Positions 34,409 to 46,081 of a stretch of 64,000 nucleotides of DNA are shown in pieces. The notes below the pieces were generated by a model that was not told the DNA's origin, did no database searches, and saw only the letters and a program-made list of their open reading frames with translations. Source of the stretch: Primulina eburnea. Taxonomy: Eukaryota > Streptophyta > Magnoliopsida > Lamiales > Gesneriaceae. The stretch is from the NCBI RefSeq assembly GCF_022965805.1, contig NC_133109.1, positions 1,193,001-1,257,000 on the forward strand, read 5' to 3'. The translations under genes were made by a program, and so were the position numbers. Positions within the stretch are counted from its first letter, which is position 1; every line of letters starts with the position of its first letter.

Positions 34409-35135
34409 ATATTTATTTGTCAAATTTTTATGGAGTAGATGATATATATTTTATGTCGCTTATCTTGTTTTCTTATGTGATAAACGACCTTACAAACGTC
34501 ATTTTTCACATGTTTTTTTAAATTTTCACAACCACAATGTAGTTGGGTTCAATAATGGTGATGTATGTTCCAACCTCGGAGCATCTCGAAATTTCTTTCG
34601 TTTCGAAAGGACGTAGAAAGTTTCTCCCCATAAAAAAATTTAGAGCATGTGTATATGACAAGTGATGCATACATTCTTCTTTTAAAATTGTAAATCGATC
34701 GAGTAAAAATTGAGAAATCTTCCAACGTTCAAATTAAGATGTGCTAAAAATTAAATTAAGTGAATTGTAAAGAAATACAATATCTCGATCTTTTTGAATA
34801 TTTTGTTCATTTGATTTCTCCGGTCAATTGAATGATCTTGGATCATTGAGAATGTTTTCTTGTTGTATCACTTTTTTTTAATGTATAACCCGTACAGCAG
34901 CACAATTGTTATGATTCGATCACTTTTTCATCAATTACAATTATTGTACATTAACATTGTTGGTACTTGGTGATACCTCGGGTCATGGATGACTCGGGAT
35001 AATATATAGATAGCCCAAATCAGGATTAATATGCAGGAAGGGCTCGGGTCATTCTGGGACTCGGGTGGAAAGAGAAAACTTACACGAGTCACATTCCAAT
35101 TTGCTGCAAAGAGTAGAGCGTAAGTAAAATTTAGA

Positions 35136-35250
35136 CAGGGTCTTACAGCCCGGACAAGGTACTTTCGCCCGACCAGGGTCCTATAGCCCGGACAGAGTAC
35201 TTCTGCCCGACCAGAGTATTTTCGTCCGGACAAGGTTCAGGTCACCCGAC
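35136..35250 (+). repeat. Short degenerate tandem repeats, about 20 bp
   Basis: Alternating AGCCCGGACA and GCCCGACCAG units separated by short T-rich pieces such as TACTTTC and TACTTCT, six units in all. They lie upstream of the TATA box in the probable LTR. Confidence 0.65.
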
Positions 35251-35624
35251 CAGTATGCATCACCATGCATCATTAACATGATAATCAGTGCCCATGACAA
35301 GACCTGAACAGTAAGGGTCGCCATGCTTACTAACAGATGACATGGCATGGGCAGTTGTGAGAGTACATGGAATGGGCAGTTGTCAGATGACGGAGCATGT
35401 GCACCTGTCAGAGGACAGGGCATGAGCAACTGTTTAATCAGGAACATTGTCTACGCACTATAATCGATGTCATCTGCTCCCCTATAAATAGCCATGTTTG
35501 CTCATTTAACAGACATTACAATCTATTACATTCAATAAATCCTCTTTCTACTTGGTGAAACTTGTACTGACTTAGCATCGGAGTGGCTACGCCGAAAACC
35601 CATTCCGGCGTCCCACTGACATTA

Positions 35625-35815
35625 GCACCCGGGCAGTCCAGGACAGACCACTCGGGCAGACCAGGACAGAGCACCCGGACAGACCAGGACACTGCACCCG
35701 AGCAGACCTTGTCAGATCACCCGTGCCGACCAGTGCAGAGCGCCCGGGCAGACCTTGTCAGATCACCCAGGTAGACCAGGACAGAGCACCCGAGATACCA
35801 GGCTAGACGACCCGA
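35625..35815 (+). repeat. Eight 23-bp tandem repeats
   Basis: Units of the form GCACCCGGGCAGACCAGGAC plus AGA, with a regular 23-bp period and one to six changes per unit. They lie downstream of the TATA box in the probable LTR. The same CCCG...GACCAG words appear in the upstream repeat block at 35136-35250. Confidence 0.85.
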
Positions 35816-36757
35816 AATCATCCCATCAGTTCAGGTGATACTCATCTAATCATGCCAAAATCTTTACAGAGAAAGAAAGTATACTTCTCTGCTCGAGTAG
35901 ATTGCTTACCCAAGCTCACTCAATCTACCCAGACATCATCACTACTTTTAACATATAATCATATATTATTTTCATCTTAATATTCTAATATTTTAAGTGA
36001 TTTCAAATAATTCAATCTATAAACTCCGCGAAATATTTCCACATTTAGCTTATATAATAATGTAAGTGGCCATATTCAGAACCTTGAAGAAGCATTAATC
36101 TATGTAGAAGAGACAGAAGCAAGTGGTGTGTTGACATATTCGTTGGCAAAAAGGGATGGGCTCGCGTTGTTATTTTCAAACCATGTGTACGCAAAATTTG
36201 CCATAGATTTGAGACCCGTGCCCAACTTGGCGCCGAGAGTGTGTGGGAAGCCAAGGCTTGTTGCGAGCATGTGTAGCTTGTCTCGTGCTTCCCTCTTGCG
36301 CAAACTTGCACGTTACTTGTACATGTACTCAATTTTACAATTTATCTGTGCATGGAATATATACTATTAGCTACCAAGAAGTAAGGGAAAAAATGGGTTG
36401 GATGATGAAATTTTAATAACAAATTTTCTAATATGTGGCGTGATAAATATAATAAATCATTGTGGGATTATTCAGGTCTGTTTTAAATTTTGCGAGAAAC
36501 TAATCTGGATAAATCTTTTTTTTTTCTGGCTTCGGAAAAAAAAACATTTGAAATTCGATGCATTGTGTTTTGAGTTACAATAAAATATCATAGTAGTGTT
36601 TTTTTTTTTTGAAAGTCGTAGAAACTTTGGTTAAATTAAGGATAATGTTGGAACATGTTAAAAAAGAAGGGAAAATATCCTTTAGTGGACAAATACATTC
36701 TCACCGTGATGGAAATTCTTGGTTTGCTTCACGTCTGGATGGATATTCATGACCGAG

Positions 36758-36940
36758 GAGTAGGTCTCTTGTGAGACAGTCTCACGAATTCTTATCTGTG
36801 AGATGAGTCAACTCTACCGATATTGACAATAAAAAGTAATACTCTTAGCATAAAAAGTCATACTTTTTTATAGATGACCCAAATAAGAGATTCATCTCAT
36901 AAAATACGACCCATGAAACTGTCTCACACAAATTTTTGCC
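36758..36940. mobile_element. GTGAGAC MITE, full-length
   Basis: Starts GAGTAGGTCTCTTGTGAGAC and ends CTGTCTCACACAAATTTTTG. It has the complete core with AATACTCTTAGCATAAAAAG. No clear target duplication. Confidence 0.8.
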
Positions 36941-37685
36941 TCATGCGAGATAATTCCCAACGTCAACGGCAAATTCTATAATCTTTAGTTTGCCTTGTAT
37001 GTTTTTTGGGTAATATATCATACTAAAGGATTAATTTTTGCTTAAAAACAAGCTATTATGTTTAATTTTGACTTATAATGTATTTTAAGAACAATGAAAA
37101 TATCAGATATTTTTTTTATTATTATTATATTCACGAGGCTGACTTATTTTCAAATTTTTAATTTTAATATATCCCGCCATTTGGATTGGGACGAACTTTA
37201 TATCACAATAGGATCATGACACGTCTGCGTAATATAATACATGAATATTATGAATTGTTCATGTATGATTTATTTTTACTTCTCACCACTTAGTTTGTGG
37301 TACCATGATCATACCATGCCTAACATTTAATCTTTTGTTTTTGCACATTTAGGTATGTACGTGTAACTAATTTGAGATCATTCCACCCCACAAACCCATT
37401 ACTACAACTTTCTTAAAAGTTGTATAATCTTAATCAAACAACTAAAGTGCATTATGATCCCACTTCAATTTTTCGGGGAAAAGAGTCTCCAATAATAGCA
37501 TAGTCAAGAAGTGCACGTTTTGGACTTCGGTTAGATAATCTCATGACGTATTTGGATCGATGGTCTGTTTCGATTTTAGTCATGTCAAAGCATTCTTCAA
37601 ATATTCATTTAAATTAAAAAACACTCATATACAAATACAATTATTCATCGATTCAAATTTACAATATGTAACGTCTATTATATGT

Positions 37686-37869
37686 TGGCAAAAAATTGTG
37701 TGAGACGATCTCACATGTCGTATTTTGTGAGACAGATCTCTTATTTGAGTCATCTATGAAATTTTTTTATTTTTTATGCTAAGAGTGTTGCTTTTTATTG
37801 TGAATATCGGTAGGGTTAACCCGTTTCACAGATAAAGATTCGTGACACCATCTCACAAGAGACATGCTC
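37686..37869. mobile_element. GTGAGAC MITE, full-length, opposite orientation
   Basis: Starts GGCAAAAAATTGTGTGAGAC and ends CATCTCACAAGAGACATGCTC. Target duplication not evident. Confidence 0.8.
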
Positions 37870-38928
37870 AATAACAAAAGATATACATTTTTATCTCTTT
37901 ATATATCATAGCCAACATTTCATATGATTTATTATAGCAATTATTTTGATTTTTTTAAACAAAATCCACTAACACAACATACGCAAGCAAAAATAAATCG
38001 TTTGGCCCATAGAAGAACGTAGAAATATAGTAGAGTTGACTTCCTTTTAAGTGTCGTTTGGTCTACATATACGTGCCCGTTTGCGGTTGCTCCATTTTAA
38101 TTTTTTTAGTGCCCATTTCCCAATAATGTAGCATCATTGCTAGGATAAGTACTATTAATTTGTTATTCATGTCGACCATACTTTATGTAAAATAATTTAA
38201 GCTAATGTTTACCTTTTTCATGAATATTAAATTAACACAACAAGCACAGATAAATTGACAAGATTTGTTCAAAATCTAGGAGTGATCTTGTTCATTGACT
38301 TGAGGTAGTCTTGGGTCATTCGGAGACGGTCAGATTTTAATTTTTGATATAAAAAAAGAACTTATAAATCTCAAATCAGTCTGGACATTCATCGGTTTCA
38401 AGTCACGAGTTCAAACTAGTAAGAACCATGCACCAATTCAATTCAATTCACCTGTTGAATACAAAGGACAAAAACATTCAATGTGACTACAGTCAATGAC
38501 AAAGTGCATCAACTTGTTTAGAAAACGGTATGAATTCTCGAAAAGATCAATTGTGATCATTGAAAGAAGCATATGAAAGGGAGAACTACAAATATGAAAA
38601 AAAAAAAAAAAAAAATTGTGTTATCTGTTTTTACATGATCATTTTTGTTATACACGTACATTTTATCTGTTTTTAGACTTTGTTATCAATTTGACCAAAA
38701 TATTAGATATTTCGATTCAAGTTCATGTATTTTTATATTAAGTTACTCAACTGATCTGAATCTGACTAAATTTGAATTGGATCCGACCAACACTGATCGA
38801 CTCATGACATAGGATGATATTTTTTTATTATCATATGAGGATAATAAATTGAAAGATGTTGATGAAATATTTATTTTTAATTCAAATTATTGTACTACAT
38901 GAGCCCAACAGTATATGAATTAATATAT

Positions 38929-39110
38929 GACAAAAACTTGTGTGAGACGGTCTCACGGGTCATATTTGTGAGACATATCTCTTATTTGGATCATCTATGA
39001 AAAATTATTATTTTTTATGCTAAGAGTATTACTCTTTATTGTGAATGTGGGTAGAGTTGACCCGTCTCACAGATTAAGATCTGTGAGACGGTCTCACATG
39101 AGACCCACTT
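38929..39110. mobile_element. GTGAGAC MITE with perfect 9-bp target duplication
   Basis: 182 bp, GACAAAAACTTGTGTGAGAC to CACATGAGACCCACTT. It is flanked by TTAATATAT at 38920-38928 and 39111-39119. One of the best-preserved copies in the window. Confidence 0.88.
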
Positions 39111-40746
39111 TTAATATATGATGTGTAATATTATTGCTCGCACCAAACACTAAATATTGTTTTTAGTAATCTTAAATCCAATTATTTGAACATGAATTTT
39201 TTTTTCATCATATATTATTTGTTATATTAGTTTGACTAATGTTTTTCTTAGTTTTTTAAAACGAGAATAATGACCATTTTCATAAATTTCTTGTCATGCC
39301 AATAGTCAACAAAAGGATCGATATATCATACAGTACCGAAAATTATATATAGCATATCGTATTGAAAAATTAAAATAAAATAAATATCAATACTGTATCG
39401 AAACTTTCGGAATTGTTATCATAGCATACAATAATTTGAACTAAACACACATCATATTTTAATCCATCATATATAAAAATGGTATACCAAAATTTTTGTT
39501 ATATATAACTAGCATATTGATTATATCAAAATTTTGCGTACACCGATATTTCGGTAGGGTATCAATATATATCGTTTTATAGAAAAAAGATCATAAAATA
39601 TTTTTTAAATTTATTACTTTATTATTTAAAAATGTTACGTATTTTTAAATTTCTATATATTATTTTAAAATTTCGGTATATACCTAAAATTTTCAAATTT
39701 CATAAATCTATCGTATCAAAAATTTCGGTATCGTTACCATACCATACCAAAATCTTTGGTATACTGAAAACTTTGATAAATTCAATGTTTTTTGATACAG
39801 TAACCTCAGTAAACTGAAATTTCGATATTTTTTCTGGTCAACGAACTAGTAGTATATGGATTGCCTTTTTTATTTGGGGGAAACAATCAACACTTTGCTT
39901 AGAGATTAGTCTTATAGTTATCCAACTAACATAAATTATTGAATTCAATTGTCAAGAAAAGTTTGGTCGTCCAAAACTTTGTCTCCAACCAAAATTGTAG
40001 TCCTATCCGTCACTCAAAAAAACCTATTCAATTAGAAAACTAAAAGTAAGCAGTCACCGAAAGCAAAATAAATGGATACGATTTTATGGGGAAACAAACA
40101 AATTAAATGACTAAATTCACATATAAACAACTCACCTAAATACAATCTATGAATTTACGTGTAACATCAACTTTCCTTATTTTGCATATCATCATTTTAT
40201 CTACTTTAGCAATCTAGATATGACACTAATGACTAAAGTAGCGTAAAGATTTGAAGAAGTATTTAAATGAATGATCTGAAATGATTCTATATCGATATGT
40301 ATTTCGAATTTATCGTGGTTGTCTTTGGATGGAGGATTTCAATTAATGATTTGAAATGATTTTATATCGAGAAGTATTTCGAATTGATCGTGGTTGTGTT
40401 TGGATGGAGGTATTTGAAATCCAAATGCATTTTCTTTGTTTAATAATTAAAGAAAAGAAATTCAACTTCATACTTATGTGTACTACAATATAATTGAACA
40501 AATAACTATGAATTTCCAATCTTTAAAATATTAGAGTAATTTGAAATGCATCGTGATTGATATAAATATAATATAAATAAATAAGATATGTATTTGATTT
40601 TCTTTTGTTGAGGTTATTCGACAAAGAAAACTAATTCGAAATCCATAGATTTCAAGAATATCTACACATTTAGCCCTATTATGTATAATTTTGTTCTTAT
40701 TTTTGACTCTTTCCAACAAAATGATCGTTTTTTATTCCAACAAAAA
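39111..40746. other. Intergenic with an old repeat and a 75-bp duplication
   Basis: The stretch at about 39310-39835 is rich in TTTCGGTAT and ATACCGAAA words in both orientations. It could be a very old hAT-type MITE, but I cannot define ends. A tandem duplication lies at 40270-40419. No gene. Confidence 0.45.
40270..40419. repeat. Two-copy tandem duplication, 75-bp period
   Basis: The segments starting AATGATCTGAAATGATT (40270) and AATGATTTGAAATGATT (40345) align over 75 bp, including CGTGGTTGT and TTTGGATGGAGG, with a handful of mismatches. Confidence 0.8.
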
Positions 40747-42128
40747 TGTAGTGCCCAAAATTAATACACGTATAACCCATGCATTCATTTAATTATTTAA
40801 GCATTTAAATTATTTTAATCTGAGTTTAGCAGTGCATGATTTAATTAAATGCATTTTTCTAAAATTAATTATGTTTATGTGATGCACGTTATAATAGTTT
40901 TTCGAGCTTAATGTTTCAGGCGATTATTCGAGGCGAGATCGAGGAAGAGACCGGTGACGATTGTGACCATTTAAAATATAGTATTCTATTTTAAGTTGAG
41001 GATGGAGCATTTTATTAAGTTATCGAGTTTTAATATTTTGAAGTATTATTATGTATTTAGTGATTTAAGAGTTTGAAATTTTTAAAATTGGTGTGTAATT
41101 ATTTTAATTGTAGAGTTTGACTAAACTAGTGGGTGTTAACTAGTAATTAGTGTTTTCAATTAATTAAATTAGCACTAATTTCTCCTAATTAATCACATAC
41201 ACACACACACACTTTTACACACACTAATAACGCCTAACACGCACACACAAATTCAAATCAGATTTTCTTTTACTTGTGAGAGTGCAAACCTAGGGTTCTC
41301 TATCTAAGAGCAGCCGCCCCCTTCCATTTGGTTTTTCCAGCAAGTTCTCGTGGGTTTTGTTGCAAGATTTCAGTGCCACAATCGTCCCGGATCAAACCTC
41401 GCTCCATCTCCGCTTCGGTGTCGTCGTACGGTATTTTAAATATCAAAAAGGCACGTATAATCTGTTCTTTCTGTATCGATCAGGTCATATTATGGGTTGC
41501 GTTGTTTTATGCGTAAAATTTTTGTGTGTGACGTTCGTCGTTTGAGCAGAAATTTATTTAGATCGGTTTTGAATAAATTTTAGATCTGAAAACTCGTTTT
41601 TGTTGTTCCCGTGTAAACTGCGAATTTTCGATGCATATTTTGAGAAAACTTTTAACTACGAAGTCGTAGAACTTTTCGATACCTTCGATTTGATATATGA
41701 TTCGAAATTTTTGGACAAATATTGAGTGAGTTATGGCGTTTTTCGTAGGACTGCTCAAACTGCGACTTTTACGTAAATTATGTTCTTGAAGTTTTATGTT
41801 GCAGGCTTCGTTGGGAATCGACGGGTGATCATTGCTGCATATAGGTATATTAATTATGATGTTGGGATGTATAATGAAGCTTCGTTTCTTGTCGTTAGGC
41901 GCTTGGGAGATTGAATGTCGTATAGAACCGTTTGTTGTCAAAAAGTCTCGTTCACGGGTTTGTTGGGTTGATTGTGATTTTGGGTTGTTTTGGGACAATT
42001 GTTTAGGCTTGGGTCATTGAATTAGTAGCCTAAGATGAGCTCGTGGTGTCGATTCATAGTCCGTGCAATCGAGTCTAGAAAGTTAAGCGAAACATGTACA
42101 AAATTTTCGTTGGTTCGCGGTTACCGTA

Positions 42129-42392
42129 GGTACACGGACCCACACCCGGACCTCTACACGGGGTCCGTGTCTTTTGTTCTTCCGTAGTGCCTTTTTACAG
42201 TAGGTACACGGACCCCCACACGGACCTATGCACGGGGTCCGTGCCCTTCCCTCCTTTGCGATGTCTTTTTACAGTGTCTACACGGACCCCTACCCGGACC
42301 TCAGCACGGGGTCCGTGTCTCCTCCTTTCTGTGCACACAACTTCCAGTACCTACACGGACCCATGCACGGATGTAGGTACGGGGTCCGTGTC
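42129..42392 (+). repeat. Four 73-74-bp repeats, each an inverted repeat
   Basis: Units start at 42129, 42203, 42277 and 42350. Each begins TACACGGACC and contains, about 30 bases later, CACGGGGTCCGTG. The CACGGACC at the start and GGTCCGTG at the end of this core can pair into a hairpin. Unit spacers are T- and C-rich. The same array is in the 3' LTR at 49780-50043. Confidence 0.9.
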
Positions 42393-42703
42393 CTTCATAT
42401 TTTGGGAAAAATATTATAACACGTTTGAGGTTTGATGTTATGGTTTAGTGCAAGGATTATCCAGGGTCGTGTTATGGGAAATGTTAGAACGTCCTAAGTA
42501 TCGATTGAACTTGAGAGTAAGTATGATATTTATGTCTAAGTTAGGCAAGTTAAGTATGTGAATTCATGTTGGTATGTGCAGCAACGACCCCGATCGAAGT
42601 CCAATGAATCCTTCAACGCCAAGTAAGTATGTATGACGTGCAAAGATAGTATTTTAAGTTTTTGAGGTATGCTAATTGTCTCGTGACCAAAGAAAGTTAA
42701 GGA

Positions 42704-42837
42704 TTGGAAAGCGTTAAATTATGAACGGGGACCAATCCGCCCGTTAAATTATGAACGGGTTAGATCATGGTTGGAAAGCGTTAAATTATGAACGGGGACC
42801 AACCAGCCCGTTAAATTATGAACGGGGATATTATGTA
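42704..42837 (+). repeat. 67-bp repeat with CGTTAAATTATGAACGGG sub-repeats
   Basis: Two copies (42704 and 42771), each with two CGTTAAATTATGAACGGG units separated by GACCAATCCGCC or a close variant. This gives four sub-repeats. CCCGTTAAATTATGAACGGG is itself an inverted repeat with arms CCCGTT and AACGGG. Matching copy in the 3' LTR near 50353-50486. Confidence 0.85.
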
Positions 42838-43468
42838 TGTGGCAGTGGATGCGTCCCTGTCAGCCCAGTACTGTGGTATAGTCTGATCAGGCTCTTTTAC
42901 GTTATGGGTCACTTGCTTTGAAACATGCCTCTACGCAAAATGATAATGTTATGTATGTTTACGTATGCAGTATGTTATGAAAGTTTACGTTGATGGCACG
43001 TCTAGTTACGCATGTACGTATGTTCAAGTTTCAAGTTATGTATGTCCTATTTTAAAGTTGCATGCGATTTTATTACGTAGTACTAGTTATCCCAGTTTAT
43101 ACGTGTTGAGTCTGTAGACTCACTAGACTTGATCGATGCAGGTGAGTATGTTGGAGAGGAGGCAGGAGGTGGTGACCAAGGGGCAGGCTTGGACTGAGCG
43201 GCAGGCTAAACCCGAGGACCGCCCACGTTATTTTACGATTCTTTTTATGCAAGTTTAAAATACTCTGATGTTATGTTTCGTTTCAAGACTCTTGGAACAG
43301 TGGTTCTTTTCAGCAAACTTTATTTGTGATGCCGATTTCAAATATTTTTATTGTTGAAGGATGTAGTGACGACCGTAATTGATTTCATTTCCGCATTTCA
43401 TTTAGTTTAAAAGAAAATTTTTAATTTTCCGTAAATTTTAAGTAGTAAAGAATACGGTTCGTTACAGT

Positions 43469-43480
43469 TGGTATCAGAGC
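43469..43480 (+). promoter_or_regulatory. Primer binding site of the large chromovirus
   Basis: TGGTATCAGAGC, two bases after the LTR end; initiator tRNA-Met type. Confidence 0.9.
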
Positions 43481-43700
43481 GGTGTTCTTGTAAAGGGTTA
43501 CGCCTACCGCCAGTCGCAAGAAGCTCACGAAGTCACACCTCAAGTCTGTAAGTTTTAAAGTTTTGAGTTATGCTATGTATTATGCTTTAAATCAGGATTT
43601 CAGCATGTCTATGTTTTAAAGTCAATTTACGTGCATCTTATGACATTGGTATTATATTCATGCATGTTGGGTTTACGTGTTGGATAATTGTTGGAACAGT

Positions 43701-44825
43701 ATGCCTTCTAGACGAGTGGTTAACCGAGAAGACAGGGATGAGAACAGAGAGCATCGAGTTGAGGACAGGGAACATCGAGATGAGGAGAGGGCCAATTCCC
43801 CACCACCTCCACCACCAGATATGCAGGCTCATATGCTTGCTGGTATGACGCAGTTCTTCGCACAGTTTACGGAGAACCAGGCAGCAGCAGTAGGTGCAGG
43901 GGCGAGGCCCCAACCAGAGGCGGTATATGAAAGGTTTAGAAGGATGAGTCCTAAGGAGTTTTCGGGTACCACTGACCCGATGGCAGCCGAGGGATGGATT
44001 AAGTCCATAGAGGTAATCTTTGACTCTATGGAACTGACCGACGCAGATAGGGTCAGATGTGCCACGTTCCTTCTGACAGGGGACGCTAGGTTATGGTGGG
44101 AAAGTGCATCTGTGGCAGTCAACTTGCAAGTGCTGCCTTGGAATGGTTTTAAAGAGGTTTTCTACTCCAAGTACTTCACTGAGGAAGTACGAACCAGACT
44201 CACCAACGAGTTTATGACTCTGCGGCAGGGGGACAGTAGCGTGGCGGAATTTGTGAGGAAGTTTGAGAGAGGGTGTCACTTCGTGCCCCTCATTGCAAAT
44301 GATGTGCAGGCAAAGTTGAGGCATTTTCTGAATGGTCTGCGGCCGATTCTGCGCCGTGACGTGAGGGTAGCTGGCCCTACTTCTTATGCAGTTGCTGTCT
44401 CTAGAGCTCTGGCTGCAGAGCAAGACCAGCGGGATATTGAGGCGGACAGGCAGGGCAAGAGGCCCTATCAGGCTCCACCGCAGCCACACCATCAGCAGCA
44501 GAACCAGCGACCCCACTTCAAGAAACCGTATCAGGGGCCGCCAGGAAAGAAACTTTTTCAGGGACCGCCGAAGGGCAAGGGTCCCGTTCAGCAGCAGGGA
44601 GCGCCGCAGAGACCAGTTGTTTTTCCAGTGTGCCCAAAATGCAACCGCCAGCATCCGGGACAGTGTCTATATGGGTCAGGCAAGTGTTTTAAATGTGGAG
44701 CTACGGACCACATGCTGAAAGAGTGCCCACAGTGGAAGCAACCAACCCAGGGCAGGGTATTCGCCATGCATGCTCAGGAGGCGGATCCAGACACTACTTT
44801 ACTGACAGGTAACCTTTCTACCTAA
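43701..44825 (+). CDS. Chromovirus gag
   Basis: The first good ATG is at 43701 (MPSRRVVNRED). The product is about 374 residues if read to the stop at 44823. The gag domain spans roughly residues 75-240, with WIKSIEVIFDSMELTD, GDARLWWESA, YFTEEVRTRLTNEFMTLRQG and FERGCHFVPLIAN. A basic, glutamine- and proline-rich stretch follows. The zinc knuckle CFKCGATDHMLKEC is near residue 330. Relatives usually have gag fused to protease. Here the last few codons before the stop read into a sequence with good splice signals (see 44809-44978), so two products, gag alone and spliced gag-pol, are possible. Confidence 0.88.
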   Translation: MPSRRVVNREDRDENREHRVEDREHRDEERANSPPPPPPDMQAHMLAGMTQFFAQFTENQAAAVGAGARPQPEAVYERFRRMSPKEFSGTTDPMAAEGWIKSIEVIFDSMELTDADRVRCATFLLTGDARLWWESASVAVNLQVLPWNGFKEVFYSKYFTEEVRTRLTNEFMTLRQGDSSVAEFVRKFERGCHFVPLIANDVQAKLRHFLNGLRPILRRDVRVAGPTSYAVAVSRALAAEQDQRDIEADRQGKRPYQAPPQPHHQQQNQRPHFKKPYQGPPGKKLFQGPPKGKGPVQQQGAPQRPVVFPVCPKCNRQHPGQCLYGSGKCFKCGATDHMLKECPQWKQPTQGRVFAMHAQEADPDTTLLTGNLST

Positions 44826-44978
44826 GCTCGATATTTCGCCGCCTTGCATGTGAAATTTTATTTGGGACTATTAGCGTGCTAGGAATTCTGTGTGCCTAGG
44901 GATATTGAGTTCTATTTTACTTGAGGTATGTTAGTAAGTTTGGGGATATAAGTTTTGTGTTGTGCTAACGCATCTCAG
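44809..44978 (+). other. Candidate gag-pol intron, 170 nt
   Basis: The donor is ACAG|GTAACC at 44809. The acceptor is CATCTCAG|GA at 44978. A perfect branch-site match, GCTAAC, lies at 44964-44969, preceded by a T-rich stretch. Unspliced, gag ends at a stop 15 bases into the intron and pol is in another frame. Removing exactly these 170 bases places gag and protease in one frame. Splicing is inferred, not shown. Confidence 0.6.
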
Positions 44979-46081
44979 GAAACATTTTTATTAAGAGATT
45001 ATCCACAACTGCACTGATAGACTCAGGAGCTACTCACTCCTTCCTATCAGAGACGTTTGCCAATCATTTAGACCTCAAGTCCATTGGCCTAGACGTGAAC
45101 TTTTCGGTGACAGTCCCGTCAGGGGAAGAGCTGTTGGCTACCAGTGTGATCAGAGACATTGATCTGGAACTGCATGGTCACCTGGTATATGCAGATTTAA
45201 TCCTATTGCCGATGCCAGAATTCGACATTATCTTGGGCATGGACTGGCTGACTAAGAATAGAGTTCTGATAGATTTTCAGAAGAGGTCAGTTTTAGTTAG
45301 ACCGCCGGGCATGGAGCAATTTCTTTTTGAGACAGCCAGATGGAGAAGTTTTCCTCGCATGATTTCGTGCTTGCAGGCGAGGGGTTTGATCTCCAAGGGA
45401 TGTCAGGCCTTCTTGGCTAGTATTATTTCAGCGCCTGACGTGCCCACTCCATCTTTGTCAGAGGTACCTGTAGTCAAAGAATTTCCAGACGTCTTTCCTG
45501 ATGACGTCGCCGGCCTCCCACCAGAGAGAGAGGTGGAGTTTGCAATCGATCTCGTGCCAGGCACAGCGCCAATCTCTAAGGCACCGTACCGATTAGCTCT
45601 AGCGGAGATGTTAGAGCTCAAGCAGCAGATTCAGGAGCTCCTCGACAAAGGATTTATCCGCCCTAGTTTCTCGCCGTGGGGCGCACCAGTGCTTTTTGTA
45701 AAGAAGAAGGATGGGAGCATGAGGCTGTGCATCGATTACCGTGAACTGAACAAGGTAACGATCAAGAACAAATACCCGTTGCCTAGAATCGAAGACTTGT
45801 TCGATCAGTTGCAGGGAGCTACCGTGTTCTCTAAGATAGATCTTCGATCAGGGTACAATCAGCTGAAGGTTAAGGATGCGGATGTTCACAAGACGGCCTT
45901 CAGGACCAGGTATGGGCATTTCGAGTTCTTAGTAATGCCATTCGGTTTGACGAATGCTCCAGCAATTTTCATGGATCTCATGAACCGAGTATTTCAGTCG
46001 TTCCTCGATCAATTCGTCATAGTATTCATGACGACATTCTTATATACTCGAAGAGCCATGAGGAGCACAACCAGCATCTGA
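44979..46081 (+). pseudogene. Chromovirus protease and RT first part
   Basis: The open frame contains the aspartic protease motif [13 protein letters not shown] and [10 protein letters not shown]. The reverse transcriptase follows, with [39 protein letters not shown] and [12 protein letters not shown]. No start codon is expected if it is made as gag-pol. The frame breaks at about 46029 by one base, exactly within the RT catalytic FIDD-type motif, and the ORF then runs into 17 meaningless codons. The rest of pol lies in the next frame. Confidence 0.9.

Larger units (their letters stand above)
34958..35949 (+). mobile_element. Probable solo LTR or LTR fragment with tandem repeats
   Basis: Begins TGTTGGTACTTGG. 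A TATA box, CCTATAAATAG, lies near 35482-35492, followed by the R/U5-like text GCATCGGAGTGGCTACGCCG and CCCATTCCGGCGTCCC, which is typical of some Ty3/gypsy LTR ends. AACAT occurs at both proposed borders (34953-34957 and 35950-35954). However, the right end does not read CA, so the border is not secure. It has no ORF and no internal retrotransposon sequence next to it. Confidence 0.5.
35950..38928. other. Intergenic, MITEs only
   Basis: About 3 kb of AT-rich DNA. It holds two GTGAGAC MITEs (36758-36940 and 37686-37869), poly-A/T runs (for example 38598-38616) and short chance ORFs. I see no gene. Confidence 0.6.
40747..43466 (+). repeat. 5' LTR of the large chromovirus
   Basis: 2,720 bp. 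Against the 3' LTR I count about 26 substitutions, an extra CA run in the 3' copy near 48845 and a 6-base gap near 50911. The LTR carries four 73-74-bp hairpin repeats (42129-42392) and a two-copy 67-bp repeat (42704-42837). Small ORFs inside are shared by both LTRs and are probably not genes. Confidence 0.95.

Noticed and set aside
36045..36370. Overlapping ORFs on both strands near 36.0-36.4 kb
   Set aside because: No domain, no splice context, antisense to one another; probably chance.
39310..39835. Degenerate hAT-type MITE with TTTCGGTAT words
   Set aside because: Suggestive composition but no inverted ends or target duplication that I could define, so not listed as a separate element.
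41328..42435. Small ORFs in the chromovirus LTR
   Set aside because: Repeated in the 3' LTR (48979-50086) and driven by the tandem hairpin repeats.
44091..44654. Minus-strand ORF of 187 codons
   Set aside because: Shadow of gag on the opposite strand.
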